The notes under the pieces are model-generated. The model did not search any database. It saw only the letters and a program-made list of their open reading frames with translations, and was not told where the DNA came from. From assembly GCF_964222135.1 (NCBI RefSeq), contig NZ_CAXQBR010000107.1, positions 1 through 64,000 on the forward strand: DNA of 64,000 bases, written 5' to 3'. Origin of the DNA: Euzebya sp. Its GTDB lineage: Bacteria; Actinomycetota; Nitriliruptoria; Euzebyales; Euzebyaceae. The position numbers and the translations under genes are program-made. Within the stretch, counting starts at the first letter, position 1. Each line of letters opens with the position of its first letter. Positions 16,388-24,034 of the stretch are shown here, piece by piece.

Positions 16388-17701
16388 ATGAGCACCAGCG
16401 CCGACGCGATCCTGGCCGAGATGGCCGAGCTCCACCCCCAGGGGATGGCACCGGCCGCGATCTTCAACGACCCGGGGATCTTCGCCCTCGAGCGCGAGAA
16501 GGTCTTCGCGCGGTCGTGGATCTACCTGGCCCACGAGAGCGAGGTGGCCGACGAGGGCGACTACGTCCTGCGCTACATCCTCGACGTCCCGCTCATCGTC
16601 GTCCGGTCCGAGGGCGGTGAGATCCAGGCCCTGCACAACCAGTGCCAGCACCGCGGCATGCAGGTGTGCCGGTCGGAGATGGGCAACGCCGCGCACTTCC
16701 GCTGCCCGTACCACGGCTGGACCTACCGCAACGACGGCCGACTCGTCGGCGTGCCGGTGGAGAAGCAGGCCTACGGCGACACCCTCGACAAGGCCAGCCT
16801 CGGCCTGGTGCGCCTGGCCCAGGTCGACACCTACAACGGGATGATCTTCGGCTGCCTGTCGGCCGACGTCGAACCCCTCGACGAGTGGCTGGGCGACATC
16901 GCCTGGTACCTCGACCTGTTCACGACCCGCAGCCCGGCGGGCCTGGAGGTGGTCGGCGCTCCCCAGCGCTGGGTCGTCGACGTCGACTGGAAGATCGCCG
17001 GGGAGAACTTCATCGGCGACAGCTACCACACGCTGATGACGCACCGGTCGATGGTCGAGCTCGGCCAGGCGCCGCGGGATCCCAAGTACGCGATGTACGG
17101 CGAGCAGATCCACGTCCCGGGCAAGGGCCACGGCGCGATGATGATCGGCGCGCCCCCCGGCGCGGAGCTGCCGCCGTTCTGGGGCTACCCGGCGGAGATG
17201 ATCGAGCGGGCGAAGACCTCGATGCCGACCAAGGCGCAGTTCGAGGTCGCCCACGAGACCCGCATCGGGCTGACGACCGTCTTCCCGAACCTGTCGATCC
17301 ACAACCCGATCCGCCGGCCCGACCACCACTACGAGGGGTCGGTGCCGATGATGACCTGGCGGACCTGGAACCCCGTCGGCCCGGGGCGCATCGAGATCAC
17401 CAGCCACTTCCTGGTCGAGGCCGACGCGACCGAGGAGTTCGCCCAGCTGTCGCAGTGGTCGTACCTGCGGAGCTTCGGGATCTCCGGCACCTTCGAGCAG
17501 GACGACGCGGAGATCTGGACCCACATCGCCCGCAACGCCGGGACCTTCACCGGCGGCGCCCACCGGGTGAACTACCAGATGGGCATGGACCTCGAGGTCG
17601 ACGAGTCCTGGCCCGGTCCGGGCGTCGCCCAGCCGGCGAACTTCACCGACGCGAACCTGCGCAACTTCTACAGCCGCTGGCTGGAGATGATGACGGCATG
17701 A
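16388..17701 (+). CDS. Rieske ring-hydroxylating oxygenase, alpha (catalytic) subunit
   Basis: A 437-residue alpha subunit. The [2Fe-2S] Rieske ligands are C86-x-H88 in 'NQCQHRG' and C106-x2-H109 in 'CPYHGWTY'. The mononuclear iron ligands His214 and His219 are in 'GDSYHTLMTH'. Length and arrangement fit aromatic dioxygenases (toluene/biphenyl/benzoate type). GGAGGGACC precedes the ATG at 16388, and the stop overlaps the beta-subunit start by ATGA. No ferredoxin or reductase gene is visible nearby. The ring substrate is unknown. Confidence 0.93.
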   Translation: MSTSADAILAEMAELHPQGMAPAAIFNDPGIFALEREKVFARSWIYLAHESEVADEGDYVLRYILDVPLIVVRSEGGEIQALHNQCQHRGMQVCRSEMGNAAHFRCPYHGWTYRNDGRLVGVPVEKQAYGDTLDKASLGLVRLAQVDTYNGMIFGCLSADVEPLDEWLGDIAWYLDLFTTRSPAGLEVVGAPQRWVVDVDWKIAGENFIGDSYHTLMTHRSMVELGQAPRDPKYAMYGEQIHVPGKGHGAMMIGAPPGAELPPFWGYPAEMIERAKTSMPTKAQFEVAHETRIGLTTVFPNLSIHNPIRRPDHHYEGSVPMMTWRTWNPVGPGRIEITSHFLVEADATEEFAQLSQWSYLRSFGISGTFEQDDAEIWTHIARNAGTFTGGAHRVNYQMGMDLEVDESWPGPGVAQPANFTDANLRNFYSRWLEMMTA

Positions 17702-18264
17702 CCGGGCTCGACACCGCCACCGACGTGGGGGTCGCCGAGGTGCTCCGACACCACCGGGTCAGCGCGTTCCTGACCGCCGAGGCCGAGCTGCTCGACACCT
17801 GGCGGCTCCGCGACTGGCTGGCGCTGCTGACCGACGACGTGATCTACCAGGTGCCGATCCGCATCCACAAGGAGGTCACCGAGGACTCCGGGCGCGTCAC
17901 CGGGGTCCGCACCGACAGCTTCCACATGGACGAGAACCGGGCCAGCCTCGAGATGCGCGTCGACCGCATCGAGACGGGCTTCGCGTGGGCCGAGGAGCCC
18001 CCGACCCGCGTCCGGCACCTGATCGGCAACGTGCGGGTGGACGACGCAGGCGAGGGCGAGGGGGCGGGGGCTGTCGCGGTCCGCTCGAACGTGCTGCTGT
18101 ACCACACCCGCTGGGACCGGCCGGAGTACCACGTGCTGTCCGCCGAGCGGCACGACGTGCTGGTCGAGGCGCCCGACACGCCGCTCGGCTGGCAGCTGGC
18201 CCGCCGCGTCGCGGTGCTGGACAACACCGTGATCCCGGTCCTCCACATGAGCTGGTTCCTCTAG
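17698..18264 (+). CDS. Ring-hydroxylating oxygenase, beta (small) subunit
   Basis: A 188-residue beta subunit of the NTF2-like fold, with 'EAELLDTWRLRDWLALLTDDVIYQVPI' near the N terminus and 'TRVRHLIGNVRV' in the middle, both characteristic. It stabilises the alpha3beta3 hexamer. Translation is coupled to the alpha gene by ATGA, and the next ORF starts directly after its TAG. Confidence 0.92.
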   Translation: MTGLDTATDVGVAEVLRHHRVSAFLTAEAELLDTWRLRDWLALLTDDVIYQVPIRIHKEVTEDSGRVTGVRTDSFHMDENRASLEMRVDRIETGFAWAEEPPTRVRHLIGNVRVDDAGEGEGAGAVAVRSNVLLYHTRWDRPEYHVLSAERHDVLVEAPDTPLGWQLARRVAVLDNTVIPVLHMSWFL

Positions 18265-18567
18265 ATGGTCGGCGAGCCGACGCCCGACGCCACGCCCGAG
18301 AGCGACTGGGTCACCGTCGCCAACGAGTTCACCACCGCGCGGGTCCGCAAGGTCCGGACCCGCAACGGCGAGCGGCTGGAGGTGCACTCGACCAAGCTCG
18401 GCACGTCGATCCTCCTGGACCCGCTCGAGCTCGAGTCCCTCACCTGGCAGACCGCCGACACGTTCAGCCGGATGCTCGAGGACCCCTACGGCCCTGAGGA
18501 CGTCGAACCCCGCGCCCTCAGCGACCTCGTCGCGGACCGCCAGCACGTCACGTTCGACGACGACTAG
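18265..18567 (+). CDS. Small conserved protein of unknown function in the oxygenase operon
   Basis: A 100-residue acidic protein starting on the base after the beta-subunit stop codon. Its middle reads 'VRKVRTRNGERLEVHSTKLG' and 'ILLDPLELESLTWQ'. It has no signal peptide, membrane segment or metal motif. Similar small proteins occur beside aromatic dioxygenases in actinobacteria, but no function can be assigned here. Confidence 0.7.
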   Translation: MVGEPTPDATPESDWVTVANEFTTARVRKVRTRNGERLEVHSTKLGTSILLDPLELESLTWQTADTFSRMLEDPYGPEDVEPRALSDLVADRQHVTFDDD

Positions 18568-18583
18568 CAGGACAGGAGCAGCC

Positions 18584-19459
18584 GTGCCCATCGACCTCGA
18601 CGCCATCACCGCCATCGACGTCCACACCCACGTGGAGGTGTCCGCCGAGACCGGCAGGGGATCGCTGTCACCGGACCTCGAGGCCGCCGCCGACCGCTAC
18701 TTCGGCCGGGCCGGGATCGGCCGGCCGACGATCCCGGAGATGGCGACCCACTACCGCGAGCGGTCCATGGCAGCGGTCGTCTTCACCGTCGACGCCCGCA
18801 CCAACCTGGGGGTCGAGCCGATCCCCAACGACGAGATCGCCGCCGCGGCCGCCGAGCACGACGACGTGCTGATCCCCTTCGCGAGCGTCGACCCCCACCT
18901 CGGGCAGGCGGCCGTCGCCGAGGTCCACCGCCTGGTCGAGGTCCACGACGTCAAGGGGTTCAAGTTCCACCCGAGCGTCCAGGGCTTCTTCCCCGATGAC
19001 CCGATGGCCTACCCGGTGTACGACGCGATCCAGTCCCACGGTCGGATCGCGCTGTTCCACACCGGCCAGACCGGCATCGGTGCGGGCGCCCGGGGAGGGG
19101 CCGGGATCCGCCTGAAGTACTCCAACCCGATCCACCTGGACGACGTCGCCGCGGACTTCGGGGACCTGGACATCATCATGGCCCACCCCTCGGTCCCCTG
19201 GCAGGACGAGGCGATCAGCGTCGCCACGCACAAGCCGCGGGTGCACATCGACCTGTCGGGCTGGTCCCCGAAGTACTTCCCGCCCCAGCTGGTCCAGCAG
19301 GCCCGCACGCGGCTGCAGGACAAGGTGCTGTTCGGCTCGGACTTCCCGATGATCACCCCGGACCGGTGGCTCGCCGACTTCGAGCGCCTCGACTTCCCCG
19401 ACGACGTCCGCGAGAAGGTGCTCAAGGGCAACGCCGCCAGGCTGCTCGGCCTGGCCTGA
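18584..19459 (+). CDS. Amidohydrolase (ACMSD / gamma-resorcylate decarboxylase-like, amidohydrolase_2)
   Basis: A 291-residue TIM-barrel metal-dependent hydrolase or decarboxylase. Metal-site segments are 'AIDVHTHVE' (HxH), 'GFKFHPSVQGF', 'HTGQTG', 'MAHPSVPW' and 'LFGSDFPM' (Asp ligand). Members decarboxylate ring acids or hydrolyse ring-cleavage products without redox chemistry. The GTG follows GGACAGGAGC. As the last gene after the oxygenase operon, it is a good candidate for processing the hydroxylated ring product. Confidence 0.85.
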   Translation: MPIDLDAITAIDVHTHVEVSAETGRGSLSPDLEAAADRYFGRAGIGRPTIPEMATHYRERSMAAVVFTVDARTNLGVEPIPNDEIAAAAAEHDDVLIPFASVDPHLGQAAVAEVHRLVEVHDVKGFKFHPSVQGFFPDDPMAYPVYDAIQSHGRIALFHTGQTGIGAGARGGAGIRLKYSNPIHLDDVAADFGDLDIIMAHPSVPWQDEAISVATHKPRVHIDLSGWSPKYFPPQLVQQARTRLQDKVLFGSDFPMITPDRWLADFERLDFPDDVREKVLKGNAARLLGLA

Positions 19460-19482
19460 CCGGGCTGTAGGGTGACGGGTCC

Positions 19483-19908
19483 ATGGGGCGAGAGCTGCGG
19501 GACTTCATCATGCGGGGGTCGGTCGTCGACCTCGCCGTCGGCGTGGTCGTCGGGGTGGCGTTCGCCGGGGTGATCAACTCGTTCGTCGCCAACCTGCTGA
19601 CGCCGCTGGTCACCATCCCGGGCGAGGTGGACTTCAGCCAGCTGTCGCTCACCGTCGGCGGGGGGACGTTCCTCTACGGCCGGTTCCTGAACGACCTCAT
19701 CGGCTTCCTGCTGATCGCCACCGCCGTGTTCCTCGTCGTCGTCCGGCCGATGAACCGGCTGCGGGCCGCCCGCGCCCGCAGCGGGGACGCCGCGACGGTC
19801 CGCTGCGCGGAGTGCCTGTCGACCATCCCCGCGGCGGCCCGCCGCTGCGCGTTCTGCGCGGCGCCCCAGGACCCCGTCGGACCTGCCGCCGAGGGGGTCG
19901 ATGCCTGA
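19483..19908 (+). CDS. mscL: Large-conductance mechanosensitive channel MscL with C-terminal zinc ribbon
   Basis: A 141-residue MscL. The N-terminal 'FIMRGSVVDLAVGVVVGVAFAGVINSFV' is the TM1 signature, and TM2 is at about 67-90. Instead of the usual C-terminal amphipathic helix it ends in a Cys4 ribbon: C-A-E-C and C-A-F-C about 13 residues apart. TAGGGT at 19468-19473 lies 9 bases before the ATG, so the mRNA is probably leaderless. The 3' end overlaps the HD-GYP gene by 8 bases. The channel releases solutes on hypo-osmotic shock; the role of the ribbon is unknown. Confidence 0.88.
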   Translation: MGRELRDFIMRGSVVDLAVGVVVGVAFAGVINSFVANLLTPLVTIPGEVDFSQLSLTVGGGTFLYGRFLNDLIGFLLIATAVFLVVVRPMNRLRAARARSGDAATVRCAECLSTIPAAARRCAFCAAPQDPVGPAAEGVDA

Positions 19909-21088
19909 CGGCGGGCGCCGCTGGCGGGCCCGGCCGCTGGCGGCCGCGTTCGCACGCCTCGCGTGGATCGCCCTGCCGGTCGTCGTCGGCGCGGTCGTCG
20001 GGATCGGCGTGGCCGCACTGCTGCGCGACGTCGGCGCAGCCGCGTGGGTGCGGCTCGCCGGAGCGATGGCGGGCGCCACGCTCGCGGTCCTCGGCACCGA
20101 GCGGGTCGCCCGTCGGCTGCTGCCCCTCGCCGCCCTGCTGTCGCTGTCGGCGACGTTCGAGGATCCGGTGCCGTCGCGGTTCCGCACCGCGCTGCTGGGC
20201 GGGTCCGGCCGCCGGGCTCTCGAGCGCCTCGCCGCCGCCGGCGGGGACCGCCCGCCGGATGCGGCGCACGTCGCGACCGCCCTCGCGCTGCTCACCCGGC
20301 TGACGGCGCACGACCGGGGCAGCCGGGGCCACTCCGAGCGCGTCCGGGCCTTCGTCGACCTCCTCGCCACCGAGATGGGCATCCGGGGAGCCGCGTTCGA
20401 GCGGCTGCGGTGGGTCGCGCTGCTGCACGACGTCGGGAAGGTGGCGGTGCCGGCCGGGGTGCTGAACAAGCCCGACCGCCTCGACGAGGACGAGTGGGCC
20501 CTGGTCCGCCGGCACCCCGATGAGGGCGGCCGACTGGCCGAGCCGCTCCGCCCGGTCCTCGGCGACGCCATCGACGGCATCGCCCAGCACCACGAGCGGT
20601 GGGACGGAAGCGGCTACCCCCGCGGGTTGGCGGGCGAGGCGATCACGCCGGCCGCGCGGATCGTCGCGGTCGCCGACGCGGTGGAGGTCATGACCGGCGT
20701 GCGGCGCTACCGGCCCCGCGTGGGCGTCCAGGCGGCCCGCGAGGAGCTCGCGGCGTGCAGCGGCAGCCAGTTCGACCCCGAGGTCGTCCGCGCCTTCCTC
20801 GCGCTGCCGCTGCGCCAGCTGCGACGCATCGTCCTCCCCCTGGCGTGGGTCCTGCCGCCCGCCGCGATGGCGTTCGACGTCGGAGGCGCGGGCGGCTGGG
20901 ACGCCGACGTGGTCGCCGCCGACCTGCCCGACGTCCACCAGCTGCCGGACGGTGCGGCGCTCCCGCCCGACGCGGCTGTGCCCGACCTGGCCGACGCCCA
21001 CCCGGCGATGGCCGACCACGTCGGCGCGGACGCCCATGACGGCACGGGCGGCGAGGACCTCGGCGCGGCCGCGGTCGAGGGCCGCTGA
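19901..21088 (+). CDS. Membrane-anchored HD-GYP-domain protein (c-di-GMP phosphodiesterase candidate)
   Basis: A 395-residue protein with two N-terminal membrane segments (about residues 20-65) and a cytosolic HD-GYP domain (about 120-300). The HD pair is in 'ALLHDVGKVAV' and the extended motif is 'HHERWDGSGYPRGLAG'. HD-GYP enzymes hydrolyse c-di-GMP to GMP. A further hydrophobic stretch and a His/Asp-rich tail follow. The start overlaps mscL by 8 bases, so synthesis may be coupled. Confidence 0.87.
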   Translation: MPDGGRRWRARPLAAAFARLAWIALPVVVGAVVGIGVAALLRDVGAAAWVRLAGAMAGATLAVLGTERVARRLLPLAALLSLSATFEDPVPSRFRTALLGGSGRRALERLAAAGGDRPPDAAHVATALALLTRLTAHDRGSRGHSERVRAFVDLLATEMGIRGAAFERLRWVALLHDVGKVAVPAGVLNKPDRLDEDEWALVRRHPDEGGRLAEPLRPVLGDAIDGIAQHHERWDGSGYPRGLAGEAITPAARIVAVADAVEVMTGVRRYRPRVGVQAAREELAACSGSQFDPEVVRAFLALPLRQLRRIVLPLAWVLPPAAMAFDVGGAGGWDADVVAADLPDVHQLPDGAALPPDAAVPDLADAHPAMADHVGADAHDGTGGEDLGAAAVEGR

Positions 21089-21092
21089 CCGG

Positions 21093-22193
21093 TCAGCCGG
21101 CCAGCACCCAGACGGTCCCGAGCGCCAGGCCCGGCACGGTGGTGATCGCCGTCGCGACGATCGCGGCCCGCCGGTCGGTGAACAGCATCCAGAAGAGGGC
21201 GTCGCCGTCCTGGCTGGCGGCGTTGGCCAGCAGCGTGGGGAACGGCACCGCGCCGGTCGCGTGGAGGCCCGTCAGCAGGACCTGGGGTGCGCACCCGGGG
21301 ATCAGGCCGACCGCGGCGCCGACGGCGACCCCGAGCAGACCGCCCGCGCCGGCGAGCGCCGTCGGGTCGACCCCGCCCAGGTCGATGACCAGCGCGGTCA
21401 CGACGTAGGCCACGGCCACCCAGGTCGTCACCATGCAGGTCTCCCGGGCGGCGTGGCGCAGGACGCCCGCCAGCCCGTCCGCGTGCACGCCGGGGGTGCA
21501 CGTCGCCGCAGCGCACCGGTGCCGCCGACCCGTGAGGTGCACCGCCACCGCGCACGCCGTCCCCGTCACCCCGAGGGCCAGGTAGGGGTCGAGGCCGCCG
21601 AGCGACCGGGCCAGCGCCTCGCCGGAGGTGACCTGGGCGGTGACCGGGACGGCGACCAGGGTCGCGGCCGCCGCCAGCACCCAGAAGGACCAGGTGCGGA
21701 CGAGCTCGGACGCGGGGACGGCGAGGGCGGCGGCACGCCGCTGCGGCGGGAACGCCTCGGCGGCGCCGACCGAGGCTCCCGCGACTGCCGCGGGCCGGCT
21801 GCGCGGGGCGATGCCCGCCAGGTCGGTGGCGTAGCCGGTCGCGATGCCCGCGACGAGCAGGATGCCGTGGATGAGCAGCCCGGTGCGCAGGTCGAGGGCC
21901 AGGATGACGAAGGACGCGTCGCCCATGGTGGCGACGAGTGCCGCGACGACCGTGCCGAAGGACACCGTCCCCCGGGCGTACAGCGGCATGACCGCGATCG
22001 CGCCGCCGCACCCCGGCACGACGCCGAGCAGCGCCCCGAACAGCGGCGCGCTGCGCCACCGGGTGGCCAGGAAGCGCAGCAGCGCCCGGCCGTGGCGGTG
22101 CTGGAGCCACCCGAACGCCGCCAGGGTCAGGGCCACGGCGACGCCCACCTGCATGAACGCGTCGGCGATCGGGACGATGACGAGGTCGTGCAC
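21093..22193 (-). CDS. Putative 10-TM heavy-metal exporter / manganese transporter (ArsP_2-like permease)
   Basis: A 366-residue polytopic protein built of two repeats, each marked by a Pro-Gly-Cys motif: 'GVVPGCGGAIAVMPLYARG' near residue 60 and 'GLIPGCAPQVLLTGL' near residue 300. This pattern fits the putative 10-TM heavy-metal exporter family. A central loop contains Cys/His ('RHRCAAATCTPGVH'). The GTG at 22193 is preceded by GGAGGCGAC. It is divergent from a copper-storage-type protein, consistent with metal handling. Confidence 0.72.
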   Translation of the reverse strand: MHDLVIVPIADAFMQVGVAVALTLAAFGWLQHRHGRALLRFLATRWRSAPLFGALLGVVPGCGGAIAVMPLYARGTVSFGTVVAALVATMGDASFVILALDLRTGLLIHGILLVAGIATGYATDLAGIAPRSRPAAVAGASVGAAEAFPPQRRAAALAVPASELVRTWSFWVLAAAATLVAVPVTAQVTSGEALARSLGGLDPYLALGVTGTACAVAVHLTGRRHRCAAATCTPGVHADGLAGVLRHAARETCMVTTWVAVAYVVTALVIDLGGVDPTALAGAGGLLGVAVGAAVGLIPGCAPQVLLTGLHATGAVPFPTLLANAASQDGDALFWMLFTDRRAAIVATAITTVPGLALGTVWVLAG

Positions 22194-22262
22194 GTCGCCT
22201 CCGATCGCCGGGCCGCGGCCCCCGCGGACCGCACGCCCGGATCCTAGGGCGCCCCGGCGGGT

Positions 22263-22313
22263 TTGACCCCCGGGGAGTGCCGGACAGGTGGGGGGTGGAG
22301 ACCCGTCCCACCC
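22263..22313 (+). promoter_or_regulatory. GC-rich promoter/operator region before the copper-storage gene
   Basis: TTGACC at 22263-22268 is followed by G- and C-tract elements. One is an inverted repeat of GGGTGGA (22293-22299) and TCCCACCC (22306-22313), just before GAGGAG. G/C-tract palindromes of this kind resemble CsoR-type copper operators. This is a suggestion from form only. Confidence 0.3.
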
Positions 22314-22328
22314 CGAGGAGGCACCCGC

Positions 22329-22736
22329 ATGTCCTACGCCCGCACGATGGCCGAGCAGCACCCCGGCGAGCACCCCGTCGACGTCCAGGCGCTCACGGCG
22401 GCGATCGATGCCGCCTACGACTGCGCCCAGGCGTGCACCGCCTGCGCCGACGCGTGCCTGTCCGAGGAGGACGTGGCGAGCCAGGTCAGGTGCATCCGCC
22501 TCGACCTCGACTGCGCCGACGTGTGCGCGACCACGGGCCGCGTGCTGTCCCGCCAGACCGCGTTCGACGCCGACGTGACCCGCGCGGTGCTCGAGGCCTG
22601 CATCGCCGCGTGCGCCGCCTGCGCCGAGGAGTGCGAGGTGCACGGCGAGCACGGGATGGACCACTGCGCGACCTGCGCCGAGGCGTGCCGCCGCTGCGAG
22701 CAGGCCTGCCGCGACCTCCTCGCCGCGATCGGGTAG
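22329..22736 (+). CDS. Four-helix-bundle copper-binding protein (Csp / DUF326-like)
   Basis: A 135-residue cytosolic protein with Cys at regular helical spacing: 'CAQACTACADAC', 'CIAACAACAEEC', 'CATCAEACRRCEQAC'. Csp proteins line a four-helix bundle with cysteines that hold many Cu(I) ions. No signal peptide is present, so it would be the cytosolic (Csp3-like) type. GAGGAG lies 8 bases before the ATG. It is divergent from the metal-exporter-like permease and followed by a strong hairpin. Confidence 0.87.
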   Translation: MSYARTMAEQHPGEHPVDVQALTAAIDAAYDCAQACTACADACLSEEDVASQVRCIRLDLDCADVCATTGRVLSRQTAFDADVTRAVLEACIAACAACAEECEVHGEHGMDHCATCAEACRRCEQACRDLLAAIG

Positions 22737-22744
22737 CCCTCCCC

Positions 22745-22798
22745 CACGGATCGACCACTGACGAGCGTCGCGGACACCACGACGGTGGTCGATCCGTG
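22745..22798 (+). terminator. Long hairpin after the copper-storage gene
   Basis: A perfect 14-base inverted repeat (22745-22758 with 22785-22798; arm CACGGATCGACCAC) encloses a second 5-base stem (22766-22770 with 22780-22784). There is no clear T-run. It is placed to end transcription from both the copper gene and the converging pseudogene. Confidence 0.5.
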
Positions 22799-22874
22799 CG
22801 GCGCGGACGCGCTGACCTGCCCCGATAACCGACGGCGTGGAGGGTCACCGGGGGTGATGGTCGATGTGTGGTGG

Positions 22875-23847
22875 TCAGCCCTCTGCCGGCGGCACGTGGT
22901 GGGTGTGGTGGAAGGTGTCGTCTGGGTCGTAGCGCCGCTTGATCGCCGCGAGCCGGTCCCACGTCGCCCCGGGGTAGGCGCGGCGGGCGCCGTCCCGCTC
23001 GCCGTGGCCGAGGAAGCCGGCGTACGCGCCGGGGACGCCCTGGTCCACCGCGGCGACGGCGGCGTCGACCCACGCCTCGTGCTCCGGACGGCGCGCGGCG
23101 TCGCCGTACACCGCGTCGAGGGCGAGCAGCACCCGGCGGTCGCGGTGGGCGAAGGCGGTGGCGTCCTCGGGTACCCGGGCCATCGCGCGCCGAGGACGCG
23201 CACGTGGGCCATGGCCATGTCGGCCGTCGACCGGCTGACGTGGTCGATCAACGCCTCTGCCTCCCGTGCACCCACCGAGTCGAGGAACAGGGTCCGCGAC
23301 GACTCGTGGACCGCCTCGGGACCGCCAGGCCCCTCGAATCCGGCGTCCCGGGCAGCAGGAGCATGCCGCCGGTGACGGTGCCGACCTCGTGGAGCCGGAA
23401 CCGGAGCCGGGTGACCACCTCGGCGGCGAGGAGCTGGTCGATCGCCAGCCCGTGGGCGCGCACCAGGTAGCCCATGCCGCCGACGAGGGTCAGGCCGGCC
23501 ACGCCGACCGATCCGGTGTCGCCGAACCCGGTCGCGAGCCCGTGGGCGCCCACCGCGGCGGTGTACCGGCCGGTGGTCAGACCGGCGTCCGCCCAGGCGG
23601 TGCGGGTGTCGAGGTCGATGTCGAGGCCGGTCATGTCCCGCAGGTCGATCACCACCGCGTCGTCGGGCACCGCGTGGCCGGCGGGGCCGTGGCCGCCGGC
23701 TCGCACGGCGAGGTCGAGGCCGACCGACCGCGCCCAGAGGACGGCGGCGGCGACGTCGCGGGCGTCGAGGGGGCGGACGATCGCGGCCGGGTGGCGGTCG
23801 AAGCCGGTGTAGAACAGCGCGCGGGTCTCGTCGTAGGCGGCGTCCAC
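22875..23847 (-). pseudogene. Degraded FAD-linked oxidase (PCMH/BBE type), frameshifted and internally deleted
   Basis: Pieces of one FAD-binding oxidase occur in order in three frames. The N-terminal PCMH half starts at GTG 23847 ('AVRAGGHGPAGHAV', 'GLTLVGGMGYLVRAHGLAIDQLL'). A short middle piece follows ('SSRTLFLDSVGAREAEALIDHV', about 23190-23330). The C-terminal BBE part ends at 22875 ('RRYDPDDTFHHTHHVPP'). The segment normally between 'AEVVT' and 'RFRLHEVG' is missing, as is much of the substrate domain. Intact relatives are about 450 residues. Recent decay is likely, because the pieces remain well conserved and the promoter is intact. Confidence 0.82.
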
Positions 23848-23873
23848 GGGGGTGATGACGCGACCGCGCAGGC

Positions 23874-23904
23874 GGCGTAGGACTTGAAGCGCACTTCAGG
23901 TCAA
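23874..23904 (-). promoter_or_regulatory. MerR-type promoter with operator between -35 and -10
   Basis: On the minus strand TTGACC (23904-23899) and TACGCC (23879-23874) are 19 bases apart, longer than the normal 17. The near-palindrome ACCTGAAGTGCGCTTCAAGT (23901-23882) fills the spacer. A long spacer with a central dyad is the hallmark of MerR/SoxR-family activation. It faces the degraded FAD oxidase. No merR gene lies in the window. Confidence 0.5.
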
Positions 23905-24034
23905 GGGTCTCTCGGGCGCAGCCGCCCTCACCGGGGATGAGGGCACGACCACGCTCCGCTAGGTTTGGGCGGATCGGGGTCGGCGCCGACGCGGACGGGC
24001 ACATGTGAGGGATCGGCAGGAGGGGGTCGAGGCG

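Noticed and set aside
22785-23375. Plus-strand open frames across 22.8-23.9 kb
   Set aside because: They are shadows of the degraded FAD oxidase on the minus strand and show no domain.
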